A DNA stretch of 6,498 nt from Akkermansiaceae bacterium UBA985 (GTDB lineage Bacteria > Verrucomicrobiota > Verrucomicrobiia > Verrucomicrobiales > Akkermansiaceae): assembly GCA_002292185.1 (NCBI GenBank), contig DBBL01000053.1, positions 1 through 6,498 of the forward strand. The letters are read 5' to 3'. Of the stretch, positions 1 through 5,819 are shown one piece after another. Under the pieces are notes generated by a model. That model made no database searches and was not told the DNA's origin. It saw only the letters and a program-made list of their open reading frames with translations. Position numbers and translations under genes: made by a program. Each line of letters starts with the position of its first letter. Position 1 is the stretch's first letter.

Positions 1-1241
1 CCAATCGCTCGTCTACGCATGCTCTCATTGCTAATCGTTTCCGCAAGTCTCAGATTTTGGGCAATATCACCACCCTGGTTGGACATCACATAAGATGACG
101 CCGCACTGTCACGCACACCGCCCTCTGGCTGCGCATTGACAAACTCCAATGCCGCCACTGAATCCCGCCCCACCCATGAGGAAACGACACTGCCAATGCT
201 GTCTGCGCGCGCATCCTCGTTACCATTCTGCATCACCCACTGGGCAGATGCTTCCGGATCGTCACGGCCCCACTTACGGGCAATGCTTTGCATCGTATCC
301 TTGAGGTCCCGACCCTCGGAGAGCGCATCGATTTCGGCTGCAGCTGCTGCTGGATCCGTGTCGGCTAAACCGCGCAAGGCCCTAGCCGTTGCCGCTTCCT
401 GCTGATCAGAGGGCAAGCCTGCAATCCAAGCCTTAGCACCATCCCAGTCCTTGCCACCCCACTCTCTGGCGATCGTATTTTGAGCACTCTCACGGGCTTG
501 ATCATCCGTAATCGAACTCAGCATCCCTGCGGCCTTCGCTGGATCGTCCGTTGCTGCCTGTCTAAAGATACCCTTCATAGCGTCACTCTGATCACTGCCC
601 TCGAGTGTCTTCGCCCAGGCCATCGCGCCTTCGCTATCCTGACGAGCCCACTCCATAGCGATAACCGATGCTGCCGAACCTCCGCCACGACCGCGTCCAC
701 CCATCATGGAACCCATGCGGAAATCGCCGGTATTGGCTGCATAATAATTTGCTGCCTCCTGTGGGAACTTGGAGGCCCAGCTCTGAACCACCGTCTTTTT
801 GACAAACATGCCCGAAAAACCCATGGTTTTGGTGTAGGCCATTGCCGCGGTCGGGTCTTCCTCTCCCCACCGTGCAAAAAGCAAATAACCTACCATGATG
901 CGTTCACTCCACGGTAGCTCTTCGAGTTTCTGAGCTTCCTCTTGAAATTCGGACGGACCCAAACCCGCATAATAATCCATCAATGCCCGCAACCTATTGT
1001 TCTGACCGGGCAAGGCCATGGCATCCTCGGCACTATCAACACGTGGACCTCGGCTTACTGCCTCACTCGTCACGGGTGTGGAGGATGAATAGGAAAGTGT
1101 TGATGCATTCGTTCGGCGAGCAGACCGAGCATCACCCACCAGCTCATCTTCTGTTCCGCTGGTCGCTTTTTTCCCGACCATAAAACCCCCTGCCCCGCCA
1201 ATGACAAGAGCCCCGATTAGTGCAATAATACTTCCTTTCAT
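1..1241 (-). CDS. membrane-anchored Trp/Asp helical-repeat protein, C-terminus outside window
   Basis: Reading the minus strand from the ATG at 1241 gives 413 codons without a stop, running off the left edge. The start is firm: the frame has a TAA at 1277-1275 and no other start codon between. Residues 4-23 are hydrophobic and Gly/Ala-rich and are followed by Lys-Lys, which suits a signal anchor or uncleaved signal peptide. Residues 26-75 are a Ser/Thr/charged linker. From about residue 118 the protein consists of units of 30-32 residues, each resembling W-x-x-x-D-P-x-A-A-x-x-W. The lead position falls near residues 125, 155, 198, 229, 261, 293, 324, 356 and 387, and is Trp in most units and Ala in 229 and 293. 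This pattern suggests paired helices forming an alpha-solenoid exposed outside the cytoplasmic membrane. A Gly/Arg/Met-rich stretch (about 174-190) interrupts the second unit. No catalytic motif is visible. Similar Trp-repeat proteins occur in Verrucomicrobiota, but I know of no assigned function. A scaffold or binding role is only an inference. Confidence 0.85.
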   Translation of the reverse strand, partial: MKGSIIALIGALVIGGAGGFMVGKKATSGTEDELVGDARSARRTNASTLSYSSSTPVTSEAVSRGPRVDSAEDAMALPGQNNRLRALMDYYAGLGPSEFQEEAQKLEELPWSERIMVGYLLFARWGEEDPTAAMAYTKTMGFSGMFVKKTVVQSWASKFPQEAANYYAANTGDFRMGSMMGGRGRGGGSAASVIAMEWARQDSEGAMAWAKTLEGSDQSDAMKGIFRQAATDDPAKAAGMLSSITDDQARESAQNTIAREWGGKDWDGAKAWIAGLPSDQQEAATARALRGLADTDPAAAAAEIDALSEGRDLKDTMQSIARKWGRDDPEASAQWVMQNGNEDARADSIGSVVSSWVGRDSVAALEFVNAQPEGGVRDSAASSYVMSNQGGDIAQNLRLAETISNESMRRRAI

Positions 1242-1412
1242 AGTGTTAATAGAATGCCTGTTTGATCTGCCACCTTATAGAACACGAATATCGTCACTAA
1301 GTTGCAAAAGATCCTGTCGGATGACAGAACCCGCGATCTCAATAAAGCTGAGTTCGGGGATTCCACTTTCCATTCAGAGCTCACTATATTATAGCTTTGC
1401 CTTGTTGCAACC
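1242..1412. other. divergent intergenic region between repeat protein and isomerase genes
   Basis: This 171-bp stretch separates two divergent starts, so promoters for both genes should lie here. For the minus-strand gene, TATAAG (1279-1274) is a reasonable -10 element, but no good -35 sits at 16-18 bp. For the plus-strand gene, TATATT (1385-1390) is the best -10 candidate, again without a convincing -35. Neither start codon is preceded by a Shine-Dalgarno sequence. No small gene or strong hairpin was found. Promoter assignment is weak. Confidence 0.4.
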
Positions 1413-2183
1413 ATGATTAGACATTCCGTTTCCCGCTGGTGCTTCGGCGCCACCCCACTCGATGAGTTCTGCCAAAAATGCCTACAATACGGCATCACAG
1501 GCATTGATTTACTCAAGCTCGATGAAATCCCTACCGTGCAAAGCCTCGGCATGGAGTGCTCCATCACGGCAGCGCACCCTGATGAGAATGACATCGGAGA
1601 AATTGAAAAAGGATTCAACAATCCATCATTTCACCCTGCCCTGCACAAGATCTACCAAAAGCTCATTCCCGCTGCAGCAGCCCTCGGTGTTAAACAGGTC
1701 ATTTGTTTTTCCGGTAACAGAGATGGCATCAGTGAGCAGGACGGCATCAGCCACTGCGCCACCGGCCTCGCCCCGCTCATTGCGCTTGCCCAGCAGCACG
1801 GCATTACCCTTGTCATGGAGCTGCTCAACTCGAAAGTCGATCACCCGGATTATCAATGTGATCACACAGCATGGGGCGCCGCACTCTGCGAACGCATCGG
1901 CTCAGCTCATTTCAAACTGCTCTACGATATCTATCATATGCAGATCATGGAGGGTGACGTCATCCGAACCATCCAAACCTATCACCAGCATATCAGCCAT
2001 TATCACACCGCAGGAGTTCCCGGCAGGCATGAATTCAATGATGCGCAAGAGCTCAACTATCCCGCTATCGCCCAAGCCATCAAGGCAACAGGATTTGATG
2101 GTTTCATCGGACAGGAATATATGCCCACCACAGAGGACCCCTTTGAATTCCTGCCCAAGGCCGTCAAGCTGTGCAGTGCATAG
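1413..2183 (+). CDS. hydroxypyruvate isomerase-like TIM-barrel protein (Hyi family)
   Basis: This 256-residue cytoplasmic protein matches the usual length (about 258) of bacterial hydroxypyruvate isomerase, which interconverts hydroxypyruvate and tartronate semialdehyde in glyoxylate/C3 metabolism. It belongs to the xylose-isomerase-like TIM-barrel superfamily. Visible landmarks are the N-terminal SVSRWCFG (residues 5-12), ICFSGNRDG (97-105), MELLNSKVDHPDYQCDHTAW (135-154), KLLYDIYHMQIMEGDVIRTI (168-187), HYHTAGVPGRHE (196-207), ELNYPAI (213-219) and GQEY (233-236). Glu136 and Glu235 fit the paired catalytic glutamates of the family. Asp172, His175 and His198 are placed to help bind metal and substrate. 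The first ATG is the only possible start, because a TAG lies in frame at 1392-1394 with no GTG or TTG between. There is no signal peptide, unlike many verrucomicrobial relatives that carry a Tat signal. It appears monocistronic, diverging from the repeat-protein gene and converging on chrA. The family call is firm. The exact substrate could be another small ketose or hydroxy-acid. Confidence 0.88.
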   Translation: MIRHSVSRWCFGATPLDEFCQKCLQYGITGIDLLKLDEIPTVQSLGMECSITAAHPDENDIGEIEKGFNNPSFHPALHKIYQKLIPAAAALGVKQVICFSGNRDGISEQDGISHCATGLAPLIALAQQHGITLVMELLNSKVDHPDYQCDHTAWGAALCERIGSAHFKLLYDIYHMQIMEGDVIRTIQTYHQHISHYHTAGVPGRHEFNDAQELNYPAIAQAIKATGFDGFIGQEYMPTTEDPFEFLPKAVKLCSA

Positions 2184-2225
2184 TTTGACCATCAAGCCAC
2201 CAAAGCCACCAAGCCGCCAAAACCG
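2184..2225. repeat. convergent gap with short GCCACCA-type tandem repeat
   Basis: The 42 bp between the two convergent stop codons contain AAGCCACCA at 2194-2202, the same again at 2203-2211, and a diverged third copy (AGCCGCCAA) at 2212-2220. No hairpin with a T-run is visible, so how transcription ends between these convergent genes is unclear. The repeat may be simple slippage. Confidence 0.5.
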
Positions 2226-3419
2226 TCAGGCTAGTAGGCCACCAACAACAGCGGCGATGATCACGAGCAACCATACCGGCAGCCATTTAAAATAAATCGC
2301 CAGCGCTAATAGCAGGATACCGACACCATCGAGCAGACCACCGACACTGCCACCTGTGAGCATGCCCAACAAGGCAGCGGCCAACAGGCCAACGACCGTG
2401 GCGTTAGCTCCCCTGACTCCAGCACGAGCCCATGCAAAATGCTTGAGCCGGTTCCAAACCGGCAAACCTCCAGCAAGCAACACCATGCCCGGCAGAAAAA
2501 TGGCGACAATGCCGACTGCACCACCGAGCCAAGCATTGCCAAAAAGACCCATCGATGCCCCCAGAAAGCCAGCGAAGGTAAACAGCGGCCCGGGCACTGC
2601 CTGCGCGGCGCCATATCCTGCCAAAAAGGTATCCTTGCTCACCATGCCCGTATCCACCGTGCTCGACTCCAGCAAGGGCAGCACCACATGGCCGCCACCA
2701 AACACCAATGCCCCGGCACGGAACAGACCTCCCATTGCTTGGGCATCTCTGCCACCCTGAACGATCATCGGCACAACAATCATCGCCACCATCAGTAAAC
2801 TCGCTATCAGCAGACCTCGCATGGGTATACCTCGCCCTTTGTCATGCTCCGCATCTGCAGACTTCTCAACCATCAGTCCTACCTCCTCTTTATGAAATAC
2901 GGCTGCGCCTAACAGGCCGCCCATTAGAATCACCAGAGGCTGCATCCAAACCATCGGCGCCATTCTCAAAACGACCAGTGCCACCAGCGCCAGTATCATT
3001 TCAGGCCATCGCGGGCACAAGCCTTTGCGCATACCTAACAAGGCAACGGCAACCACGGCAACCGCAGCCAGCTTAAGCCCATGCAACCACCCCATACCAA
3101 ACCAGTCCTGAATACTTCCCATGCCCACCGCAAAGGCAATCATCACCACGGCTGAGGGCAGGGTAAACCCAAACCAAGCCGCTAGGCCCCCGAGCCACCC
3201 TGCTCGTTCATAACCTATCGCCGCACCGAGCTGACTGCTTGCGGGCCCAGGCAAGAACTGGGTAAGTGCCAAGAGCTCTGCGAAGCGTTGTTCACTGAGC
3301 CACTTACCGCGCTCGACATAGGTCTCTCGAAAATATCCGAGGTGAGCAACTGGACCCCCGAAAGACGTTAAGCCCAACTTCAAAGACACTAAAAAACATT
3401 CCAACATTCCGCGCTGCAT
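2226..3419 (-). CDS. chrA: chromate transporter family protein (ChrA, two CHR domains)
   Basis: This 397-residue polytopic inner-membrane protein has the fused two-domain form of the CHR family (about 400 residues). Family members export chromate, though many homologues have unproven substrates. The two halves show the expected internal repeat. In the N-half LGLTSFGGPVAHLGYF (residues 15-30) is followed by KWLSEQRFAELLALTQFLPG (39-58) and PASSQ. In the C-half FRAGALVFGGGHVVLPLLE (233-251) is followed by FLAGYGAAQAVPGPLFTFAG (265-284). Thus FGGP/PGP at 20-23 and 57-59 correspond to FGGG/PGP at 240-243 and 276-278. A charged cytoplasmic-type linker (about 176-201) joins the halves, and the C-terminus (365-397) is strongly hydrophobic. 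The ATG at 3419 is chosen because a TAA lies in frame at 3431-3429. Met5 is an alternative start. No Shine-Dalgarno sequence precedes either one. The gene diverges from the DUF3817 gene, and no ChrB regulator is in the window. The family is certain; chromate as substrate is inferred. Confidence 0.93.
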   Translation of the reverse strand: MQRGMLECFLVSLKLGLTSFGGPVAHLGYFRETYVERGKWLSEQRFAELLALTQFLPGPASSQLGAAIGYERAGWLGGLAAWFGFTLPSAVVMIAFAVGMGSIQDWFGMGWLHGLKLAAVAVVAVALLGMRKGLCPRWPEMILALVALVVLRMAPMVWMQPLVILMGGLLGAAVFHKEEVGLMVEKSADAEHDKGRGIPMRGLLIASLLMVAMIVVPMIVQGGRDAQAMGGLFRAGALVFGGGHVVLPLLESSTVDTGMVSKDTFLAGYGAAQAVPGPLFTFAGFLGASMGLFGNAWLGGAVGIVAIFLPGMVLLAGGLPVWNRLKHFAWARAGVRGANATVVGLLAAALLGMLTGGSVGGLLDGVGILLLALAIYFKWLPVWLLVIIAAVVGGLLA

Positions 3420-3464
3420 GGCGGCAGCTTAAATTTTTCCAGCAAAAATCCAAAGACCAAATTC

Positions 3465-3493
3465 TTGTCATTTTCGTCATCAGCCACTATCAC
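3465..3493 (+). promoter_or_regulatory. candidate sigma-70-type promoter of the DUF3817 gene
   Basis: TTGTCA (3465-3470, five of six matches to the -35 consensus) is followed after exactly 17 bp by TATCAC (3488-3493, four of six matches to the -10). The -10 ends only 6 bp before the ATG at 3500, so transcription would begin at or next to the start codon and give a leaderless mRNA. This is pattern matching only, and the 80-bp gap leaves little other room. Confidence 0.3.
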
Positions 3494-3499
3494 CAACTC

Positions 3500-3802
3500 A
3501 TGTTTTCCACCTCCCTTGGCCGTCTTCGCATCATCAGCATCATTGAGGCGCTTTCCTACCTGATTCTTCTCGGTATTGCCATGCCGCTAAAATATATCTG
3601 GGGTGAGCCTCAGGCGGTTAAAATCGTCGGCATGCTTCATGGCGTCCTGTTCTGTATTTTTTGTGCTGCCCTACTAGACGCAATGCTCAAACAAAAATGG
3701 AACTTAGTGCCTCCCTTCTGGATCTTCATGGCTTCGCTCGTGCCCTTCGCCCCTATTTGGGTTGAGATATGGCTCAAAAAGCAAATGGCGTTAGCCAAGT
3801 AA
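3500..3802 (+). CDS. DUF3817 family small integral membrane protein
   Basis: This 100-residue protein has three predicted membrane segments, at about residues 11-30, 43-62 and 72-91, and a basic C-terminal end. It resembles the DUF3817 family of short bacterial membrane proteins (typically 90-110 residues). The visible landmarks are an early Arg followed by IEALSYLILLGIAMPLKYIW (residues 15-34), a GMLHGVLF block with a conserved His (44-51), and SLVPFAPIW near the end (79-87), where relatives usually have a Pro-Phe-Gly type motif. Function is unknown for the family. The ATG at 3500 places the N-terminus just before the first helix, and no Shine-Dalgarno sequence precedes it. It is divergent to chrA and ends 17 bp before the terminator stem. 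It looks like a single-gene unit. I know of no evidence that DUF3817 and ChrA act together. Confidence 0.8.
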   Translation: MFSTSLGRLRIISIIEALSYLILLGIAMPLKYIWGEPQAVKIVGMLHGVLFCIFCAALLDAMLKQKWNLVPPFWIFMASLVPFAPIWVEIWLKKQMALAK

Positions 3803-3810
3803 TCTCCGTG

Positions 3811-3850
3811 CAAACAAAAACCGGCGATATGCAATGCACACCGCCGGTTG
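3811..3850 (-). terminator. rho-independent terminator after rpsD
   Basis: An 8-bp perfect stem pairs AACCGGCG (3819-3826 on plus) with CGCCGGTT (3842-3849), around a 15-nt loop. Read on the minus strand, the stem is followed by a T-rich tract (TTTGTTTG, 3818-3811, continuing from the two T's of the stem). This is the classic intrinsic terminator layout, 24 bp past the rpsD stop. On the plus strand only an imperfect T-poor tail follows, but the same hairpin could weakly stop the convergent DUF3817 transcript. Confidence 0.8.
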
Positions 3851-3873
3851 TAAATGTTTGAATCGCAGTTCGA

Positions 3874-4485
3874 TTAACGTGAGTAGAGTTCCACAACGAG
3901 CTGAACATTGACCTGGTGGTCAAAGTCATCATTCTCGGGAACACGGGTAATGCTACCCTTCATGTCTGCGCGATCGAGCGTGAGCCAGTCCTTAAGTGGA
4001 ACTGCCTGAGTGAGGTCCATGTAACGAAGACCAAGCTGCTGAGAGCTAGGCTTGTCCTGCACAGTGACGACGTCACCAGGCTTACATTGGTAACTTGGAA
4101 CATCAACACGCTTGCCGTTAACCTCAATGTGTCCGTGGTTGACGAGCTGACGTGCAGCGGAACGGGTGTTACCCAATCCAAGGCGATAGCAGATATTGTC
4201 GAGACGGAGCTCAAGGAGTTGGCAGAGCACTTCACCAGTCACCCCACGGCGACGGCTTGCCTCTGCATAATACAGGCGGAATTGCTTCTCAAGCACACCG
4301 AACTGGAAACGAAGCTTTTGCTTCTCTCCGAGAGCGACTGCGTAGTCAGACTTCTTGCGGCGACCTGCGCGGACACCGTGCTGCCCAGGAGGGAATGCAC
4401 GACGTTCGAGGGCTTTAGAAGGTCCGAATAGGGCGACGCCGAAACGGCGGCTGATTTTATCTTTGGGGCCAGTGTAACGAGCCAT
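3874..4485 (-). CDS. rpsD: 30S ribosomal protein S4 (uS4)
   Basis: This 203-residue protein has full family length. S4 is a primary 16S rRNA binder that nucleates assembly of the 30S body and helps form the mRNA entry tunnel. In several bacteria it also represses its own operon by binding the mRNA. The sequence starts [16 protein letters not shown] (1-16), has the AFPPGQHG block (30-37) and the [18 protein letters not shown] segment (56-73), then the S4 RNA-binding domain with [20 protein letters not shown] (93-112) and [18 protein letters not shown] (115-132). It ends with the typical [12 protein letters not shown]. The only cysteines are at 88, 99 and 134, so it lacks the N-terminal zinc-binding cysteine cluster and is the cysteine-free (C-minus) type. 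It is the third and last gene of the rpsM-rpsK-rpsD operon, 39 bp after rpsK. No Shine-Dalgarno sequence is seen; the leader is AT-rich. rpoA does not follow, unlike the common alpha-operon order. Confidence 0.98.
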   Translation of the reverse strand: MARYTGPKDKISRRFGVALFGPSKALERRAFPPGQHGVRAGRRKKSDYAVALGEKQKLRFQFGVLEKQFRLYYAEASRRRGVTGEVLCQLLELRLDNICYRLGLGNTRSAARQLVNHGHIEVNGKRVDVPSYQCKPGDVVTVQDKPSSQQLGLRYMDLTQAVPLKDWLTLDRADMKGSITRVPENDDFDHQVNVQLVVELYSR

Positions 4486-4524
4486 GATATGAAATAAGTT
4501 AAAGAGTTAGTAAATGATGAATAA

Positions 4525-5142
4525 TTACACGCGACGTGCTTTCTTAGGGCGGCAGCCATTGTGAGGAATAGGTGTCACATCCCTGATAGCAGAAATATTG
4601 ATACCCAGGCCTTGCACGGCACGAACTGCAGACTCACGACCGGAACCAGGTCCCTTAACGCGAACTTCAGCTTCTTTCAATCCGTGGCTCATTGCTTGGC
4701 GGCAGGCATCTTGACAGACCACCTGAGCTGCATAAGCAGTGCTCTTACGTGATCCTTTGAAACCCATCTTGCCAGCACTTGACCAACCAATCGCATTGCC
4801 GTTGACGTCAGTGACGCTCACCAATGTGTTGTTGAACGTGGCCGTAATGTGAACCAAGCCCGTTTGAACATTCTTGCTCTTCTTGGCCTTGTGAATGCGG
4901 ATTTGCTCCTCTTCACCACCAGCGATTTCAGCGAAAATGTCACGCTTCTTTTCTGGGGCTTTAGGGGCATCTTCAGCAGCGCCCTCAGCTTGAGGTGCGG
5001 CTTCTTGAGTATCGGCGGCAGGTGTTTCGGCAGGTGCTTTTGCTGGTGTTTCCACAGGTGCTTCGGCAGCAGCCTCGGGAGCCTTGGCCTCTTCAGCAGC
5101 TGGTGTTTCAGCCGCGTCGTCTTTAATTTCTTCTTCAGACAT
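4525..5142 (-). CDS. rpsK: 30S ribosomal protein S11 (uS11) with long acidic N-terminal extension
   Basis: S11 lines the platform of the 30S subunit at the mRNA exit site, beside S7, S18 and S21. The conserved S11 body starts near Val92 ([15 protein letters not shown]) and continues through [14 protein letters not shown] (127-140) and [10 protein letters not shown] (162-171) to [18 protein letters not shown] at the end (188-205). The protein has 205 residues, whereas the E. coli protein has about 129. By alignment on the VxxGxxHI motif it carries roughly 76 extra N-terminal residues. These are Ala/Glu/Pro-rich and acidic (about 23 Asp/Glu against 7 Lys/Arg in residues 1-80), ending in a short [15 protein letters not shown] bridge. 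Met1 is the only Met before residue 126, so an ATG start demands the extension. It sits 26 bp after rpsM and 39 bp before rpsD. No Shine-Dalgarno sequence is present; the leader just upstream is almost pure A/T. Confidence 0.96.
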   Translation of the reverse strand: MSEEEIKDDAAETPAAEEAKAPEAAAEAPVETPAKAPAETPAADTQEAAPQAEGAAEDAPKAPEKKRDIFAEIAGGEEEQIRIHKAKKSKNVQTGLVHITATFNNTLVSVTDVNGNAIGWSSAGKMGFKGSRKSTAYAAQVVCQDACRQAMSHGLKEAEVRVKGPGSGRESAVRAVQGLGINISAIRDVTPIPHNGCRPKKARRV

Positions 5143-5168
5143 AATAATAAATTTTCTGGGTCAGGGGG

Positions 5169-5537
5169 TTACTTGGCAACACCAACGGTGCGCTTCTTAC
5201 CCTTACGGGTGCGTGCATTGGTACTGGTGCGTTGGCCACGCACAGGAAGACCCACCTTGTGGCGAATTCCGCGGTAGCAGTTAATAGCCTGCAAACGCTT
5301 CATAGCTGCTTGCTTTTCACGGCGAAGGTCACCCTCAATGAGGATAGCTTCAGAAGTGATGACTTGAGCAATCTTAACGAGTTGCTCTTCAGTAAGCTGG
5401 CCGGTGCGGATATTGGAATCCACTCCTGCTTGCTCGAGAATGCGTTTTGCCGTAGAAGGGCCAACGCCATAGATGTAGGGAAGAGAAGCTTCAATGCGCT
5501 TCTCATTCGGGATTTCAATACCGAAAATACGTGCCAT
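5169..5537 (-). CDS. rpsM: 30S ribosomal protein S13 (uS13)
   Basis: This 122-residue protein has normal length. S13 sits in the head of the 30S subunit, contacts the P-site tRNA through its basic tail and forms bridges with the 50S subunit. The start [19 protein letters not shown] (1-19) and [10 protein letters not shown] (24-33) form the helix-two-turn-helix domain. [20 protein letters not shown] (71-90) leads to the signature [20 protein letters not shown] (96-115), followed by the basic C-terminal tail. It is the first gene of the operon. Immediately upstream is AAGGA (5543-5539), but it lies one base from the ATG, too close for normal Shine-Dalgarno spacing. No rpmJ, infA or secY gene is found ahead of it in the window. 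Confidence 0.98.
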   Translation of the reverse strand: MARIFGIEIPNEKRIEASLPYIYGVGPSTAKRILEQAGVDSNIRTGQLTEEQLVKIAQVITSEAILIEGDLRREKQAAMKRLQAINCYRGIRHKVGLPVRGQRTSTNARTRKGKKRTVGVAK

Positions 5538-5819
5538 ATCCTTATGAGGTGGTGTGTTTTATAATGTTGGTAGGTGTGCTCATAACGACGATTTACCCTC
5601 ATTGGAGGTTAAAGCGCAACCGGTATAATAGCCCGTCTGGACAATCCTGCACACCGCGCGGGAGTGGGTAGATACCAGAGAATGCTCATCTGGCAAGTCA
5701 GAATTGACAAATTCACCACTAAATAAGGCGATAGCCAAATTCCTTGCCACAGCAAGCGCTCAGAGAAATCAACTCATTGGGACTCGCCATCCTGCGCTGC
5801 CTCAATCAGCATAGCCCAC
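5538..5819. other. divergent intergenic region, leaders of rpsM and the NhaC-like gene
   Basis: No gene is recognisable in these 282 bp; rpmJ and tRNA were looked for and not seen. On the minus strand, TATTAT (5630-5625) with a poor TGTGCA at 17 bp upstream is the best promoter guess for the ribosomal operon. TTGCCA (5696-5691), 16 bp before TATCTA (5674-5669), is another weak one. A small inverted repeat, ACCCTC-ATTG-GAGGT (5595-5609), would lie in the rpsM leader. On the plus strand, TTGACA (5704-5709) is a perfect -35 hexamer, but no good -10 stands at 16-18 bp. Further right are two small hairpins: GGC-GATA-GCC (5727-5736) and CTTGC-CACA-GCAAG (5743-5756). Confidence 0.45.

Noticed and set aside
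480..917. Plus-strand open frames within 136-1183
   Set aside because: They are antisense to the uninterrupted repeat-protein frame; their products show no repeats or motifs.
1462..2295. 277-codon plus-strand frame overlapping the isomerase gene
   Set aside because: It overlaps the Hyi-family frame almost fully and its Ser/Pro/Arg-rich product shows no recognisable domain; the 1413-2183 frame has all the family motifs.
3861..3875. T-loop-like GTTCGATT suggesting a tRNA
   Set aside because: No acceptor stem, D arm or anticodon arm fits around it; it is a short AATCG/CGATT inverted repeat touching the rpsD stop codon.
4915..5142. S11 extension as a mis-called start
   Set aside because: No Met exists between residues 1 and 126, the frame is open and compositionally coherent, and no other start codon gives a standard-length S11 with an evident ribosome binding site.
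4849..5277. Plus-strand frame across the rpsK/rpsM junction, Cys/Phe/Arg-rich
   Set aside because: It is antisense to two certain ribosomal protein genes, and its composition is the reverse complement of the Ala/Glu/Lys-rich rpsK extension.
5604..5609. Perfect GGAGGT on the plus strand, a possible ribosome binding site
   Set aside because: No start codon or meaningful open frame follows at a suitable distance; it is more likely one arm of a small inverted repeat in the rpsM leader.
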